DNA of 64,000 bases from CAZLMG01 sp964560765 (GCA_964560765.1 CAZLMG010000011.1:1-64000), one strand, 5' to 3'; positions 51,948-60,422 are shown, numbered from the stretch's first letter. The notes: generated from the sequence alone by a model not told the origin. Numbers and translations: made by a program.

Positions 51948-52592
51948 TCAGTGTGTTACTGATTTTTTTTGATCGGACAAATAGTGTAGGGAAACGTACT
52001 CGTTGTCGCCAATCCTGGCCCAAATTCCCTCACGTTGCTGCATGGCCACTTGCTCGCCTTTGCGCAAAGTTCGCACAACAGGGAACTCCATGGAGGGGCC
52101 TGAACGCACGTTGAGCGCGGCAATATTCACCCAGAATGGTTGTACGGATGGAGAGATTGTTACTGCAGGCTCGCTGACATCTGGTCCGAGCTGGTCGACG
52201 GCGACATATTCTGGATCCATTTTATTCAAGGCCGGCGCTGGGACTTGCGTTTCATTCGGGGTTGGCGAAGCATTGGCTTCTGCCGCGGGACTTGCGATGT
52301 CGCTGACTGCCGGGTTGATCGAGGCCGCCGGCGTTGCCGCAATATCTTGCCCGGCCGCTTCCGTCGAGGCTGATGGCAGCTGTGCTGCTGATGTAGGGTT
52401 CACTTCTAGATTGGATCCAAGATCTGGCTTTACCTCGGCCGCGGCGGTCACCGGGCATGCGGCAGGAGGGATGTCTTTTAAAGATGTACATGCACAGGGC
52501 TCTCGCGAGCTTTGCGTGGTCGCACAACTAAACATCATGGGGGTCAAAATCAGCACAAACAGCTGATTACGAATATTTAACTCACTAAGCAT
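51948..52592 (-). CDS. Lipoprotein with C-terminal bacterial SH3 domain
   Basis: A 214-residue lipoprotein: hydrophobic signal (about 10-20) with lipobox MFSC at about residue 23, a long Ala/Pro/Ser/Thr-rich linker (about 45-140) that would span periplasm or peptidoglycan, and a C-terminal SH3b domain (about 150-207) with ALNVRSGPSMEFPVVRTLRKGE and WARIGDNEYVSLHYL. SH3b domains usually bind cell-wall or protein ligands. Four cysteines lie near the mature N-terminus (ATTQSSREPCACTS region and PPAACP). It is 20 nt downstream of the vWA lipoprotein gene, so the two likely form an operon. Confidence 0.82.
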   Translation of the reverse strand: MLSELNIRNQLFVLILTPMMFSCATTQSSREPCACTSLKDIPPAACPVTAAAEVKPDLGSNLEVNPTSAAQLPSASTEAAGQDIAATPAASINPAVSDIASPAAEANASPTPNETQVPAPALNKMDPEYVAVDQLGPDVSEPAVTISPSVQPFWVNIAALNVRSGPSMEFPVVRTLRKGEQVAMQQREGIWARIGDNEYVSLHYLSDQKKSVTH

Positions 52593-52612
52593 AACAAGGC
52601 CCTCTTATCTTC

Positions 52613-53932
52613 TTATTCGTTGATCAACTTTAGCTGAATACGCTGTGTGTAAGTCTCAGCACACTGGCTGTTCAACTGAGCAAAATTGCGAGCATCGATT
52701 TCGCTGCAGCAGCGTTCGACTTCTGCGACCACCATCTGTTCGCCGCGTGCCCGCGGCTTGGCGGCCTTGGCAATTACATCGTCAAGATAAATGGCGTTTT
52801 GGGTCGTACCAGCAGTGGCCGTTGCGTATTCCCAATCATAAATCGTCTCGTCGCCTGACCGTGCGGTGATTTTCTGCGCGCGGCAAGATAGCAGCCGATC
52901 CTTTGGAACCGAATTCTCGATCAAGGGCACAAGTGTTTCGACGAGCGTGTTGTCCGTTAAAGGCCATGCTAACTGATTCGCAGAATTGACGACGGGTCCC
53001 CCCTTGCGGGCCGCGGGAATGTGAGTCAGTATCTCCGCAAGAATAGCCTCCATTTGCTCTTTGGCATTAAATGTGGCCGACGTGCCGAGGCCGCGAAAGC
53101 ACCGTGTGGTCGCGTTTGTATAATTAGCGCGATCGGCATTGGTGACGGGCGTCGGCAATTGGGATGAATCTGGAACAAGGTAAAAAAACTTGAACTGCTC
53201 GGCATTACGCAGGGACTGTCCATAAGCGTTAATGTCCTGGACAACAGATGCAATACTGCAGTCTCGCTGGGTGCTACTTCCGCCCCCGTTATGACCGACA
53301 ACATCAGTTACTGCCATGACCATTTTCACCGCGTCTGCGCGCCCTTCGCCGGAGCGGAAGGCTTTGACAGCTTCCCGAATAGCTAAAAGGGATGCCTCAG
53401 GATAGTCCTGATTACCCTTGGTTTCGAGTCGATTGATGAATGCTTCAAGCTGAACTGCGTCGCTTGTTAGCGCATGCCGATTCGCGACAGTGGTCACTCC
53501 GTCACGGTCTGAAATGATGCGATGCGTGCTCGCCTCGTCATCGACGAAACCGATGAAGCCGGCCCAGAGGTCAATGCTCTTACTACGTAAATCCGTGGCA
53601 AGTTGTTGCACGCCTGCTTTGATATTAGATATTTCATCCGCCATCGAACCCGTCGTATCAACGGCGAAGTAGAGGTCAACAGGTCTCACTCTTCGCTCTT
53701 CGCCTTGAAACGTCCGCTGGCCCTCCAGTTGAATCATGAAGTCTACGGTATCAATGCGCTTTACTGAGCGGCTACCGAGATCTAAATCTTCGATACCGTT
53801 GATTGCAACAACATGATTCTCTGGTTCTGTCGGTGCCTTCTGACCAGCCTGAAAGTCCTGCTTGTTACAGGAAAGGGAGAGCGTGAGGGCAATTCCAACC
53901 AGTGTAAGAGCGCGCGAAAACGTCTTCAGCAT
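52613..53932 (-). CDS. von Willebrand factor A domain lipoprotein
   Basis: A 439-residue lipoprotein: signal with lipobox LSLSC (Cys22), a linker, then a vWA domain (about 85-290) whose metal-ion-dependent adhesion site begins DTTGSM (Asp92, Thr94, Ser96 in the D-x-T-x-S pattern). Later acidic and Thr residues (AVTDVVGHNGG) complete the site. The C-terminal 140 residues contain several Cys (CRAQK, RCCSEID, QCAETY), suggesting disulfides. vWA lipoproteins often mediate adhesion or complex assembly. It is the first gene of a minus-strand run and is divergent from the ribosomal operon across a 350-nt spacer. Confidence 0.85.
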   Translation of the reverse strand: MLKTFSRALTLVGIALTLSLSCNKQDFQAGQKAPTEPENHVVAINGIEDLDLGSRSVKRIDTVDFMIQLEGQRTFQGEERRVRPVDLYFAVDTTGSMADEISNIKAGVQQLATDLRSKSIDLWAGFIGFVDDEASTHRIISDRDGVTTVANRHALTSDAVQLEAFINRLETKGNQDYPEASLLAIREAVKAFRSGEGRADAVKMVMAVTDVVGHNGGGSSTQRDCSIASVVQDINAYGQSLRNAEQFKFFYLVPDSSQLPTPVTNADRANYTNATTRCFRGLGTSATFNAKEQMEAILAEILTHIPAARKGGPVVNSANQLAWPLTDNTLVETLVPLIENSVPKDRLLSCRAQKITARSGDETIYDWEYATATAGTTQNAIYLDDVIAKAAKPRARGEQMVVAEVERCCSEIDARNFAQLNSQCAETYTQRIQLKLINE

Positions 53933-54114
53933 CAGTAACCTCGGCTTCTATAGCAACATCTACAACTCGACGCTTTCTTAGAGCAACTCGCGTGCCGAAT
54001 CCGATTCCCTTAACATTCAGCATGTTACAGTGGAAACTCGAGCAGATGCCTTGTCGAGAAAGGCCCGCTGCTGTGCATCTCTGAGACACTTCAAAAAAAA
54101 TCAGGAATTATAAC

Positions 54115-54143
54115 TTGACCATCCGCTCCCGCTGGTTTACAAG
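54115..54143 (+). promoter_or_regulatory. Promoter of the S10-spc ribosomal protein operon
   Basis: TTGACC (54115-54120) and TACAAG (54138-54143) are separated by 17 nt. Immediately upstream is an A/T-rich stretch with eight A (54093-54100, then AATTATAA) resembling an UP element. The position, about 140 nt before rpsJ, and the absence of other candidates in the spacer support it. The rest of the spacer toward the vWA gene (53933-54090) shows nothing I can name. Confidence 0.7.
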
Positions 54144-54149
54144 CTGAGA

Positions 54150-54282
54150 CCTTCGGGTATGCCTGCACCTTGTGCAAGCCACTGCCATGCACACCGCAAA
54201 GCAGTAAGCTGTCACGTTAGTGGCCTATCCGATTTGTTAACCCAGACAAATTAGCTTCCAAAGCAGAGGGTTAGTTAAAATT
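54150..54282 (+). promoter_or_regulatory. 5' leader of the S10 operon with a hairpin covering the rpsJ ribosome-binding site
   Basis: The predicted leader is about 130 nt. It contains small hairpins ACC-TTCG-GGT and TGCAC-CTT-GTGCA, and at its 3' end TAACCC (54238-54243) pairs with GGGTTA (54268-54273), extended by a T-G pair; a nested GCTT/AAGC hairpin lies in the loop. The 3' arm overlaps the only Shine-Dalgarno-like GAGGG of rpsJ. In many bacteria this operon is autoregulated by L4 or another r-protein through its leader; that role here is inferred. Confidence 0.45.
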
Positions 54283-54594
54283 ATGAAGAGTCAGAAGATC
54301 CGCATTCGCCTAAGGGGCTACGATCATCGACTGCTCGATCAGTCGGCGGTCGAAATTGTTGAGCGCGCTAAGCGAACCGGTGCACGCATTGCGGGCCCGA
54401 TTCCTCTGCCAACCAGCATTAACCGCTACACGGTACTGCGAAGCCCGCACGTGGATAAGAAATCCCGCGAGCAGTTCGAAATCCGCACGCACAAGCGCGT
54501 TTTGGATATTCTTGATCCGAAGCCGCAAACCGTCGACGCTCTCATGAAGCTAGACCTGGCGTCGGGTGTGGATGTTGAGATTAAGTTGTACTGA
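54283..54594 (+). CDS. rpsJ: 30S ribosomal protein S10
   Basis: uS10, 103 residues, with IRIRLRGYDHRLLDQSA and the loop PIPLPTSINRYTVLRSPHVDKKSREQFE (in parts). It is a component of the 30S head and of the NusB-S10 antitermination complex. First gene of the operon; fusA/tuf, often just upstream, are not adjacent here. The GAGGG ribosome-binding site is unusually far (12 nt) from the ATG. Confidence 0.99.
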   Translation: MKSQKIRIRLRGYDHRLLDQSAVEIVERAKRTGARIAGPIPLPTSINRYTVLRSPHVDKKSREQFEIRTHKRVLDILDPKPQTVDALMKLDLASGVDVEIKLY

Positions 54595-54655
54595 TTGTTG
54601 GATGTTGGGAGCGCCCTCAAGCGCTGTCGTTAACACTAGTAGGTAGTTCAGAGAT

Positions 54656-55297
54656 ATGAATATACCAGGTTTCATCGCAAAAAAAGTTGGCATGACTCGG
54701 ATGGTGGACGCCGAAGGGCGCATGGTTCCGGTAACCCTGATGCAGCTCGACGAACAGCGAGTTACTAAGGTTATTACGCCAGAGACTCAGGGCTATCACG
54801 CTGTGCAAGTTGGCTACTACGTCAAGCCAGAATCACGCTTGAATAAGCCGACGCTGTCTCGCCTACGCAAGTCAAATATTCAGCAAAACTTTGCGCGCTT
54901 TAAAGAGTTCCGACTCGATGGGGCGATCGAAGGCGTCGCGGTTGGTGGCGAGTTCAGTCTAGCAGACTTTGCTTCAGTTGCCGCAGTCGACGTAACAGGT
55001 ATTACAAAGGGTCGCGGCTTTCAAGGTTCTATTAAGCGCTTTGACCTGGCCCGTGGGCGAATGAGTCACGGATCATGTTACCACCGCAGGCCGGGTTCAC
55101 TTGGCATGCGCCAAAGCCCTGGCCGAGTGTTCAAAGGCAAACCGCAGCCCGGTCACATGGGTGACGTGCAGCGCACGATTCAAAATCTAAAAGTCATGGA
55201 TATCGACACAGAGAATCGCGTTATTGCCTTGAAGGGTTCAATTCCAGGCACTCGTGGCGGCTACGTGTTGATCCGTCCCTCGGTTAAGGCAAAGTAA
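54656..55297 (+). CDS. rplC: 50S ribosomal protein L3
   Basis: uL3, 213 residues, begins PGFIAKKVGMTRM and has the long extension with GRGFQGSIKRF and GSLGMRQSPGRVFKGKPQPGHMG (parts) that reaches the peptidyl transferase centre. Normal length. It lies 61 nt after rpsJ, with no strong Shine-Dalgarno before ATG 54656. Confidence 0.99.
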   Translation: MNIPGFIAKKVGMTRMVDAEGRMVPVTLMQLDEQRVTKVITPETQGYHAVQVGYYVKPESRLNKPTLSRLRKSNIQQNFARFKEFRLDGAIEGVAVGGEFSLADFASVAAVDVTGITKGRGFQGSIKRFDLARGRMSHGSCYHRRPGSLGMRQSPGRVFKGKPQPGHMGDVQRTIQNLKVMDIDTENRVIALKGSIPGTRGGYVLIRPSVKAK

Positions 55298-55312
55298 GGT
55301 AGGTGGCTGACC

Positions 55313-55930
55313 ATGAAAGTCGAAGTCAAAAATATTCAAGGTAAAGCCGTAAAGAGCATCGAGCTATCGGCTGATGTCTACGGCGTGGAAATGAACGAGC
55401 ACGTGCTGCACACGGTTGTAAAAGCAACCTTGGCAAATCAGCGGCAAGGCACGCATGCAACCAAGACACGCTCCATGGTGTCTGGCGGTGGGCGGAAGCC
55501 ATATAAGCAAAAAGGAACTGGCAACGCCCGTCAGGGATCAACTCGTTCCTCTTTGATGGCTGGCGGTGGCGTTGCGCTAGGGCCGCAACCACGCGAGTAC
55601 ACGCAGAAAGTGAATCGAAAAACACGCCAACTTGCTTTGCGCGTGGCTCTTTCGGACAAAGCAAGGCATGGGCGTTTAGTCGTTGTGGATGACTTTGCCA
55701 TGAGCAAGTACAGCACCAAGCACGTCATACAAGCGCTTGGCGCCCTCAACGCTTCCAAACCGTTGATTGCTGATGAGCGAAAAGACGATTTCTTGCATCG
55801 ATCGACGCGGAATATCCATGGTGCAGCTTGTGTACAGGCATCGGATTTGTGTGTTGTCGATGTACTGGCGCACGATACGCTGGTGATCAGTGAAACCGCG
55901 TTAAGCACAATTCAGCAACGGCTAGGCTAA
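55313..55930 (+). CDS. rplD: 50S ribosomal protein L4
   Basis: uL4, 205 residues, with the extended loop GGGRKPYKQKGTGNARQGSTRS (part) that lines the exit tunnel and the globular domain following it. In E. coli L4 is the autogenous repressor of this operon through its leader; here that is only a possibility. It lies 15 nt after rplC. Confidence 0.98.
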   Translation: MKVEVKNIQGKAVKSIELSADVYGVEMNEHVLHTVVKATLANQRQGTHATKTRSMVSGGGRKPYKQKGTGNARQGSTRSSLMAGGGVALGPQPREYTQKVNRKTRQLALRVALSDKARHGRLVVVDDFAMSKYSTKHVIQALGALNASKPLIADERKDDFLHRSTRNIHGAACVQASDLCVVDVLAHDTLVISETALSTIQQRLG

Positions 55931-55942
55931 GAGGGGTTGGCA

Positions 55943-56230
55943 GTGAATCCGTATAACGTCATTTTAAAACCGATCCTATCTGAAAAGAGCGCCGACCAGC
56001 GCGAGAATTTTCGAAAGTATTCTTTCGTAGTGGCGCTTGACGCCAATAAGGGCGATGTCAAGTCAGCTGTCGAAAAGGTGTTTTCTGTAAAGGTGGATGC
56101 AGTGCGAACGGTGGTAACACGCGGTAAGATTCGTCGCCGCGGCATGCAGTTTAGTAAGCCTAAACTGTCGAAGAAGGCAGTGGTTACCCTTCGCGAGGGT
56201 GACAAGATCGCACTCTTTGAAGATCAGTAA
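55943..56230 (+). CDS. rplW: 50S ribosomal protein L23
   Basis: uL23, 95 residues, with ILKPILSEKS and VEKVFSVKVDAVRTVV; located at the tunnel exit where trigger factor and SRP dock. GTG 55943 has GAGGGG 6 nt upstream and is preferred over TTG 55937. Confidence 0.97.
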   Translation: MNPYNVILKPILSEKSADQRENFRKYSFVVALDANKGDVKSAVEKVFSVKVDAVRTVVTRGKIRRRGMQFSKPKLSKKAVVTLREGDKIALFEDQ

Positions 56231-56256
56231 CGGTCTAAGGATTTGGTGGGACAAAA

Positions 56257-57093
56257 ATGGGAATTAAACTCTACAAACCAACGTCACCTGGCCGGCGCGG
56301 CATGTCGGTCGTCGACTACAGCGGCTTGGACAAGGTCGAGCCGCTAAAGGCGCTCATCAGTCCATTGCGCTCCACGGCGGGCCGCAATTCTTATGGACGA
56401 ATTACGACGCGCCATAAGGGTGGCGGTGTAGCTCATCACTACCGTATGATCGATTTTCGTCGCACAAAGCGCGATATTGAGGGCCGGGTAGAGTATCTCG
56501 AGTACGATCCAAACCGTACCGCATTCATTGCGCGAATACTTTACACCGATGGTGAGCGACGATACATCATCGCTCCCGATGGCTTAAAGAAAGGCGACAA
56601 GGTTGTCGCTGCGGAAAGGGCGGACGTTCAGTTTGGCAACGCTATGCCATTAAAGAATATTCCGCTTGGAACAGATGTTCATAACGTTGAAATGCGACCA
56701 GGGAAGGGCGGGCAGATTGCGCGCAGCGCTGGCTCGTATGTGCAGTTGATTGGTCGAGTTGACGGTTATGCGCAGCTTCGGATGCCGAGCGGTGAGATGC
56801 GCCGTGTGCCGGAGACTTGCATTGCCTCGATCGGCAAGGTTAGTAATCCAGATCACTTTAACGTCTCTCTTGGTAAAGCTGGGCGAAAGCGCTGGATGGG
56901 TATCCGCCCGACGGTACGTGGTGTGGCCATGAACCCGGTCGACCATCCTCACGGTGGTGGTGAAGGCCGAACATCCGGCGGTCGGCATCCCGTATCGCCT
57001 TGGGCATTGCCAACAAAAGGTTACAAGACGCGTCATAATAAGCGCACGAATAAAGATATCATCCGACGTCGCGCGAAGAAGAAGTCGGGTTAA
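56257..57093 (+). CDS. rplB: 50S ribosomal protein L2
   Basis: uL2, 278 residues, an RNA-binding protein essential for peptidyl transferase assembly. TSPGRRGMSVVDY, RHKGGGVAHHYRMIDFRR, and the catalytic-centre proximal region GVAMNPVDHPHGGGEGRTSGGRHPVSPWA (parts, conserved His) are all present. Normal length and position. Confidence 0.99.
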   Translation: MGIKLYKPTSPGRRGMSVVDYSGLDKVEPLKALISPLRSTAGRNSYGRITTRHKGGGVAHHYRMIDFRRTKRDIEGRVEYLEYDPNRTAFIARILYTDGERRYIIAPDGLKKGDKVVAAERADVQFGNAMPLKNIPLGTDVHNVEMRPGKGGQIARSAGSYVQLIGRVDGYAQLRMPSGEMRRVPETCIASIGKVSNPDHFNVSLGKAGRKRWMGIRPTVRGVAMNPVDHPHGGGEGRTSGGRHPVSPWALPTKGYKTRHNKRTNKDIIRRRAKKKSG

Positions 57094-57111
57094 TATTAGG
57101 AGGTCGTTACC

Positions 57112-57384
57112 TTGGCTCGTTCGATTAAAAAAGGTCCATTTGTCGATTCCTATCTGTTCAAGAAGGCAGAGAAGGCTCAGCAGGACAAGAAGCCTATTCA
57201 AACTTGGTCACGTCGGTCAACGATCGTGCCAGACTTTGTCGGCTTGACCTTTGCAGTGCACAATGGCAAAAAATTCGTCCCCGTCTACGTAACCGAGAAC
57301 ATGGTGGGTCACAAGCTGGGCGAGTTCGCCCCGACACGGACTTTCCATAGTCATTCCGGCGACAAGAAGGGTGTGAAGGCTTAA
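57112..57384 (+). CDS. rpsS: 30S ribosomal protein S19
   Basis: uS19, 90 residues, with RSIKKGPFVDSYL and the C-terminal FAPTRTFHSHSGDKKGVKA. The start is TTG 57112, with AGGAGG 8 nt upstream, a clear case where the Shine-Dalgarno decides for a TTG start. Confidence 0.98.
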   Translation: MARSIKKGPFVDSYLFKKAEKAQQDKKPIQTWSRRSTIVPDFVGLTFAVHNGKKFVPVYVTENMVGHKLGEFAPTRTFHSHSGDKKGVKA

Positions 57385-57414
57385 TACTTAGCTTTGAGAT
57401 AAGAGGCTCTTAAC

Positions 57415-57753
57415 ATGTCTGGTACGTTTCAAGCTGTGCTAAATAGCGTTCGAGTAGCGCCCCGTAAAGCGCGCCTCGTTGCTGATGTCGTTCGCGGTAA
57501 ACCCGTTGGCGTCGCTTTGGATACCCTCCGCCTTATGAATAAGAAGACGGCTCCGGTTATCAAGAAGCTCATTGAGTCAGCGGTGGCGAATGCGCAAGAT
57601 CGAGCCACTGTGGACGTGGATCGACTGGTGATCTCCGAAGTGTTCGTGGACGGTGGCGTCGCCTTCAAGCGATTTACCCCGCGGGCGCAAGGACGGGCAA
57701 CGCCGATTCGTAAGCGGACTTCGCATATCACGGTGCGGTTGAAAGAGATTTAA
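57415..57753 (+). CDS. rplV: 50S ribosomal protein L22
   Basis: uL22, 112 residues, with VRVAPRKARLVADVVRGK and the beta-hairpin loop FTPRAQGRATPIRKRTSHI that lines the exit tunnel and is the site of macrolide resistance changes in other bacteria. AAGAGGC lies upstream of ATG 57415. Normal. Confidence 0.98.
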   Translation: MSGTFQAVLNSVRVAPRKARLVADVVRGKPVGVALDTLRLMNKKTAPVIKKLIESAVANAQDRATVDVDRLVISEVFVDGGVAFKRFTPRAQGRATPIRKRTSHITVRLKEI

Positions 57754-57774
57754 CGAGCGAGAAGGACCTGATCA

Positions 57775-58413
57775 GTGGGACAAAAAGTCAATCCAATTGG
57801 TTTTCGAGTCGGGATTAACAAGCCTTGGTCTTCCAACTGGTTTGCTCGGCATAAGTACGCGGACCTTCTTAAAGAGGACATGCGTATTCGCAAGTACATC
57901 AATGAGAAGTTTGAGTCTGCTGGTGTTGCCCGCGTTGATATCGAACGCGCTGCGCAAAACCTGAAGATCAACATCCACTCCAGCAGGCCCGGCATTATCA
58001 TCGGGAAAAAAGGCGCTGGCGCGGAAACTTTGAAGGACGAGTTGAAGCGTAAGTGCAAGATCACTTCTGGCGAGCCGAGCTTGAACGTGTTTGAAGTCAA
58101 GAAGCCGGATTTGGATGCTCGCTTGGTGGCTCTCAACGTCAAGACTCAGCTGGAGCGTCGAGTTTCATTCCGACGCGCCATGAAGAAGGTTATGTCGAGC
58201 TCGATCAAGGCTGGTGCAAAAGGCATTAAAGTTTCCTGTGCTGGTCGTTTGGCTGGAGCGGACATCGCTCGAACAGAGCGATACATGGAAGGTCGAGTCC
58301 CGCTGCACACGCTGCGCGCGGATATTGATTACGGTACTGCTGAGGCTCATACAACGTATGGAGTCATTGGCGTCAAAGTTTGGGTTTTCCGTGGGGATAT
58401 TTTCGACCAATAA
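57775..58413 (+). CDS. rpsC: 30S ribosomal protein S3
   Basis: uS3, 212 residues, with GQKVNPIGFRVGI, a KH domain (RPGIIIGKKGAGAETL) and the C-terminal VSCAGRLAGADIARTE block. Part of the mRNA entry helicase. The start is GTG 57775, with AAGGA 8 nt upstream. Confidence 0.98.
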   Translation: MGQKVNPIGFRVGINKPWSSNWFARHKYADLLKEDMRIRKYINEKFESAGVARVDIERAAQNLKINIHSSRPGIIIGKKGAGAETLKDELKRKCKITSGEPSLNVFEVKKPDLDARLVALNVKTQLERRVSFRRAMKKVMSSSIKAGAKGIKVSCAGRLAGADIARTERYMEGRVPLHTLRADIDYGTAEAHTTYGVIGVKVWVFRGDIFDQ

Positions 58414-58462
58414 CGGACGCGCGATTCGGCTGGAATTGGCTGGCGGGTATAAGAGGTAGTTT

Positions 58463-58888
58463 ATGTTATCGCCAAAGAAGATGAAGTTTCGAAAGCAGTT
58501 CAAAGGACGCTTGCGTGGCAAGGCCGTTCGAGGTAACGAGCTGCACCTGGGTGACTATGCTTTGCAGACAGTAGAGCATGGGAAGATTACGGCGCGCCAG
58601 ATTGAAGCGGCACGTATTGCAATGACACGGCACATGAAGCGCGGTGGTGAAGTCTGGATTAAGATTTTCCCGCACAAGCCAGTCAGCAAGAAGCCCGCCG
58701 AGGTGCGGATGGGTAAGGGTAAGGGCGCGGTCGATCACTACGAAGCTCGAGTGCGACCTGGCCATATCCTTTACGAGATTAAGGGAGTTGAGCCGGCGGT
58801 GGCGATGGAGGCTTTGGCCCTGGCCGCTGCCAAGTTGCCAATACGTACGAAGCTATTGATGCGTAATCTTGACGTCTGGAGTCAGTAA
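58463..58888 (+). CDS. rplP: 50S ribosomal protein L16
   Basis: uL16, 141 residues, with SPKKMKFRKQFKGR, the RQIEAARIAMTRHMKRGG helix and the PAEVRMGKGKGAVDHYEARV (part) loop near the tRNA A site. Normal length. Its stop codon shares one base with the start of rpmC. Confidence 0.99.
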   Translation: MLSPKKMKFRKQFKGRLRGKAVRGNELHLGDYALQTVEHGKITARQIEAARIAMTRHMKRGGEVWIKIFPHKPVSKKPAEVRMGKGKGAVDHYEARVRPGHILYEIKGVEPAVAMEALALAAAKLPIRTKLLMRNLDVWSQ

Positions 58889-59103
58889 TGGACGTGAAAG
58901 TTTGGTCAGGAGAAGAGGTCCGTGCCTTTGATAAGGCGCGGTTGCGTGAAGCTGAACATGAATTGCGCAAGCAAATCATGGATTCGCGGATGGAATTCTT
59001 TACACAGGCTAAGTCAGCCGGGTATCGGCGCACACTGCGCCGCAATTTGGCGCGGGTTTTGACGGTTAGAGGCGAAGGCAATGGAGCGGCTGCGAAGCGC
59101 TAG
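58888..59103 (+). CDS. rpmC: 50S ribosomal protein L29
   Basis: uL29, 71 residues, two antiparallel helices at the tunnel exit. The sequence is diverged from the usual MKAKELREL start and begins MDVKVWSGEEVRAFD, but the pattern LREAEHELRKQIMDSRMEFF and RRTLRRNLARVLTVRGE, the length, and the position between rplP and rpsQ identify it. The C-terminus has an extra basic Gly/Ala tail (GEGNGAAAKR). Confidence 0.92.
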   Translation: MDVKVWSGEEVRAFDKARLREAEHELRKQIMDSRMEFFTQAKSAGYRRTLRRNLARVLTVRGEGNGAAAKR

Positions 59104-59137
59104 TCCTGCTTTGATGAATACCTGAGGATGGTGAAAC

Positions 59138-59431
59138 GTGAGTGAATTGACGCAAAAGAAGGTTAATGTTCGTCCGCTGGTTTGTACCGTAGTCAGTGAC
59201 AAAATGTCGCTGTCGCGAGTCGGTGAAATCGAGTCGCGAGTACTGCATCCAACCGCACATAAGCACATCAAGCGCACCACGCGGCTGATGTTCCATGACG
59301 CGAAGAACGAAACTCAGGTTGGCGACAAGGTGTTGGTTTCTCCCTGTCGGCCCATGAGCGCCCGCAAGCGATTTGTCCTGGTTGAAGTGATTGCGAAATC
59401 TAAGGGACGTGCAGACGTCATTGCTGAGTAA
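59138..59431 (+). CDS. rpsQ: 30S ribosomal protein S17
   Basis: uS17, 97 residues, an OB-fold 16S rRNA-binding protein, with VVSDKMSLSRVGEIESRVLHP, HDAKNETQVGDKVLVSPCRPMSARKRF (parts). The N-terminal GTG 59138 start has GAGGA upstream. The sequence is somewhat diverged (MSLSRVGEIE in place of the usual KT-rich segment) but otherwise standard. Confidence 0.96.
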   Translation: MSELTQKKVNVRPLVCTVVSDKMSLSRVGEIESRVLHPTAHKHIKRTTRLMFHDAKNETQVGDKVLVSPCRPMSARKRFVLVEVIAKSKGRADVIAE

Positions 59432-59442
59432 GGTGACAGACG

Positions 59443-59814
59443 ATGATTCAGATGGAAACAGTACTACAGAGCGGTGACAACTCTGGCGCGAAGAAGCTGA
59501 AATGCTTCAAAGTTCTTGGTGGAAGCAAGAAGCAATTTGCGACCGTCGGGGACATTATTGTGGTTTCTGTGCGAGAGGCTTTGCCCAACAGCAAAGTTAA
59601 AAAAGGCTCCGTGCAGAAGGCGGTGATTGTCCGTACGGCGAAAGAAATTAAGCGCGCCGATGGCAGCACCATCAAATTCGATGAGAACGCGGCTGTGCTA
59701 ATTAAAGGTAAAGAGAACGAGCCTGTCGGAACGCGTATCTTTGGACCGGTTGCGCGGGAAGTGCGTAACAAGGGTTTCATCCGAATCGCGTCTTTGGCGC
59801 CCGAGGTTTTGTAA
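59443..59814 (+). CDS. rplN: 50S ribosomal protein L14
   Basis: uL14, 123 residues, with VLQSGDNSGAKKLKCFKVLGG (part), GDIIVVSVREA and RIFGPVAREVR. Contacts S12/h14 in an intersubunit bridge. Only 16 nt separate its stop from the next start, which is rplE, not rplX. Confidence 0.99.
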   Translation: MIQMETVLQSGDNSGAKKLKCFKVLGGSKKQFATVGDIIVVSVREALPNSKVKKGSVQKAVIVRTAKEIKRADGSTIKFDENAAVLIKGKENEPVGTRIFGPVAREVRNKGFIRIASLAPEVL

Positions 59815-59830
59815 ACATAATTTCCTGTAG

Positions 59831-60397
59831 ATGGGTGTAATTGTGACTACGACGTATGTACCAAGATTGCTGAAGCTATACCGTGACCGGGTGCCAGAGT
59901 TGCAAAAGCAGCTCGGTCTTGAAAACCCGATGCGGGTTCCCAAACTGAGCAAAATCGTGGTGAACATTGGCCAAGGCGAAGCGACCAAGAATATCAAAAT
60001 TCTGGATGCTGCAGTGCGCGAGCTCGAGGCTATCACGGGCCAAAAGCCGATTCAGACACGAGCTAAGAAGAGCATCGCGACGTTCAAATTGCGCGAAGGC
60101 ATGCCTATCGGCTGCTGTGTGACGCTGCGCGGTAAGCGCATGTATGAGTTTCTGGATCGGTTGATTAATATCTCTGCGCCTCGTATTCGCGATTTCCGCG
60201 GATTTTCGGCAAAGGCATTTGATGGTCGTGGAAACTATACTCTGGGAATCAAAGAGCAGATCGTATTTCCAGAAATTAACTATGATAACGTCGACAAGAT
60301 TCGCGGCATGGGCATTACCTTCAATATGAAGGCGGAGAATGATCTGCACGCCCGCGCTTTGTTGGAAGTATTTAGTTTTCCATTTCGTAAGAACTGA
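59831..60397 (+). CDS. rplE: 50S ribosomal protein L5
   Basis: uL5, 188 residues, a 5S rRNA-binding protein. MRVPKLSKIVVNIGQGEA, TGQKPIQTRAKKSIATFKLREGMPIG (parts), RDFRGFSAKAFDGRGNYTLGI (part) and EINYDNVDKIRGM are all typical. ATG 59831 or GTG 59843 may be the start; neither has a good Shine-Dalgarno. It directly follows rplN because rplX is absent. Confidence 0.98.
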   Translation: MGVIVTTTYVPRLLKLYRDRVPELQKQLGLENPMRVPKLSKIVVNIGQGEATKNIKILDAAVRELEAITGQKPIQTRAKKSIATFKLREGMPIGCCVTLRGKRMYEFLDRLINISAPRIRDFRGFSAKAFDGRGNYTLGIKEQIVFPEINYDNVDKIRGMGITFNMKAENDLHARALLEVFSFPFRKN

Positions 60398-60422
60398 CGT
60401 CGCCCGCTAACGAGGAGAATCC

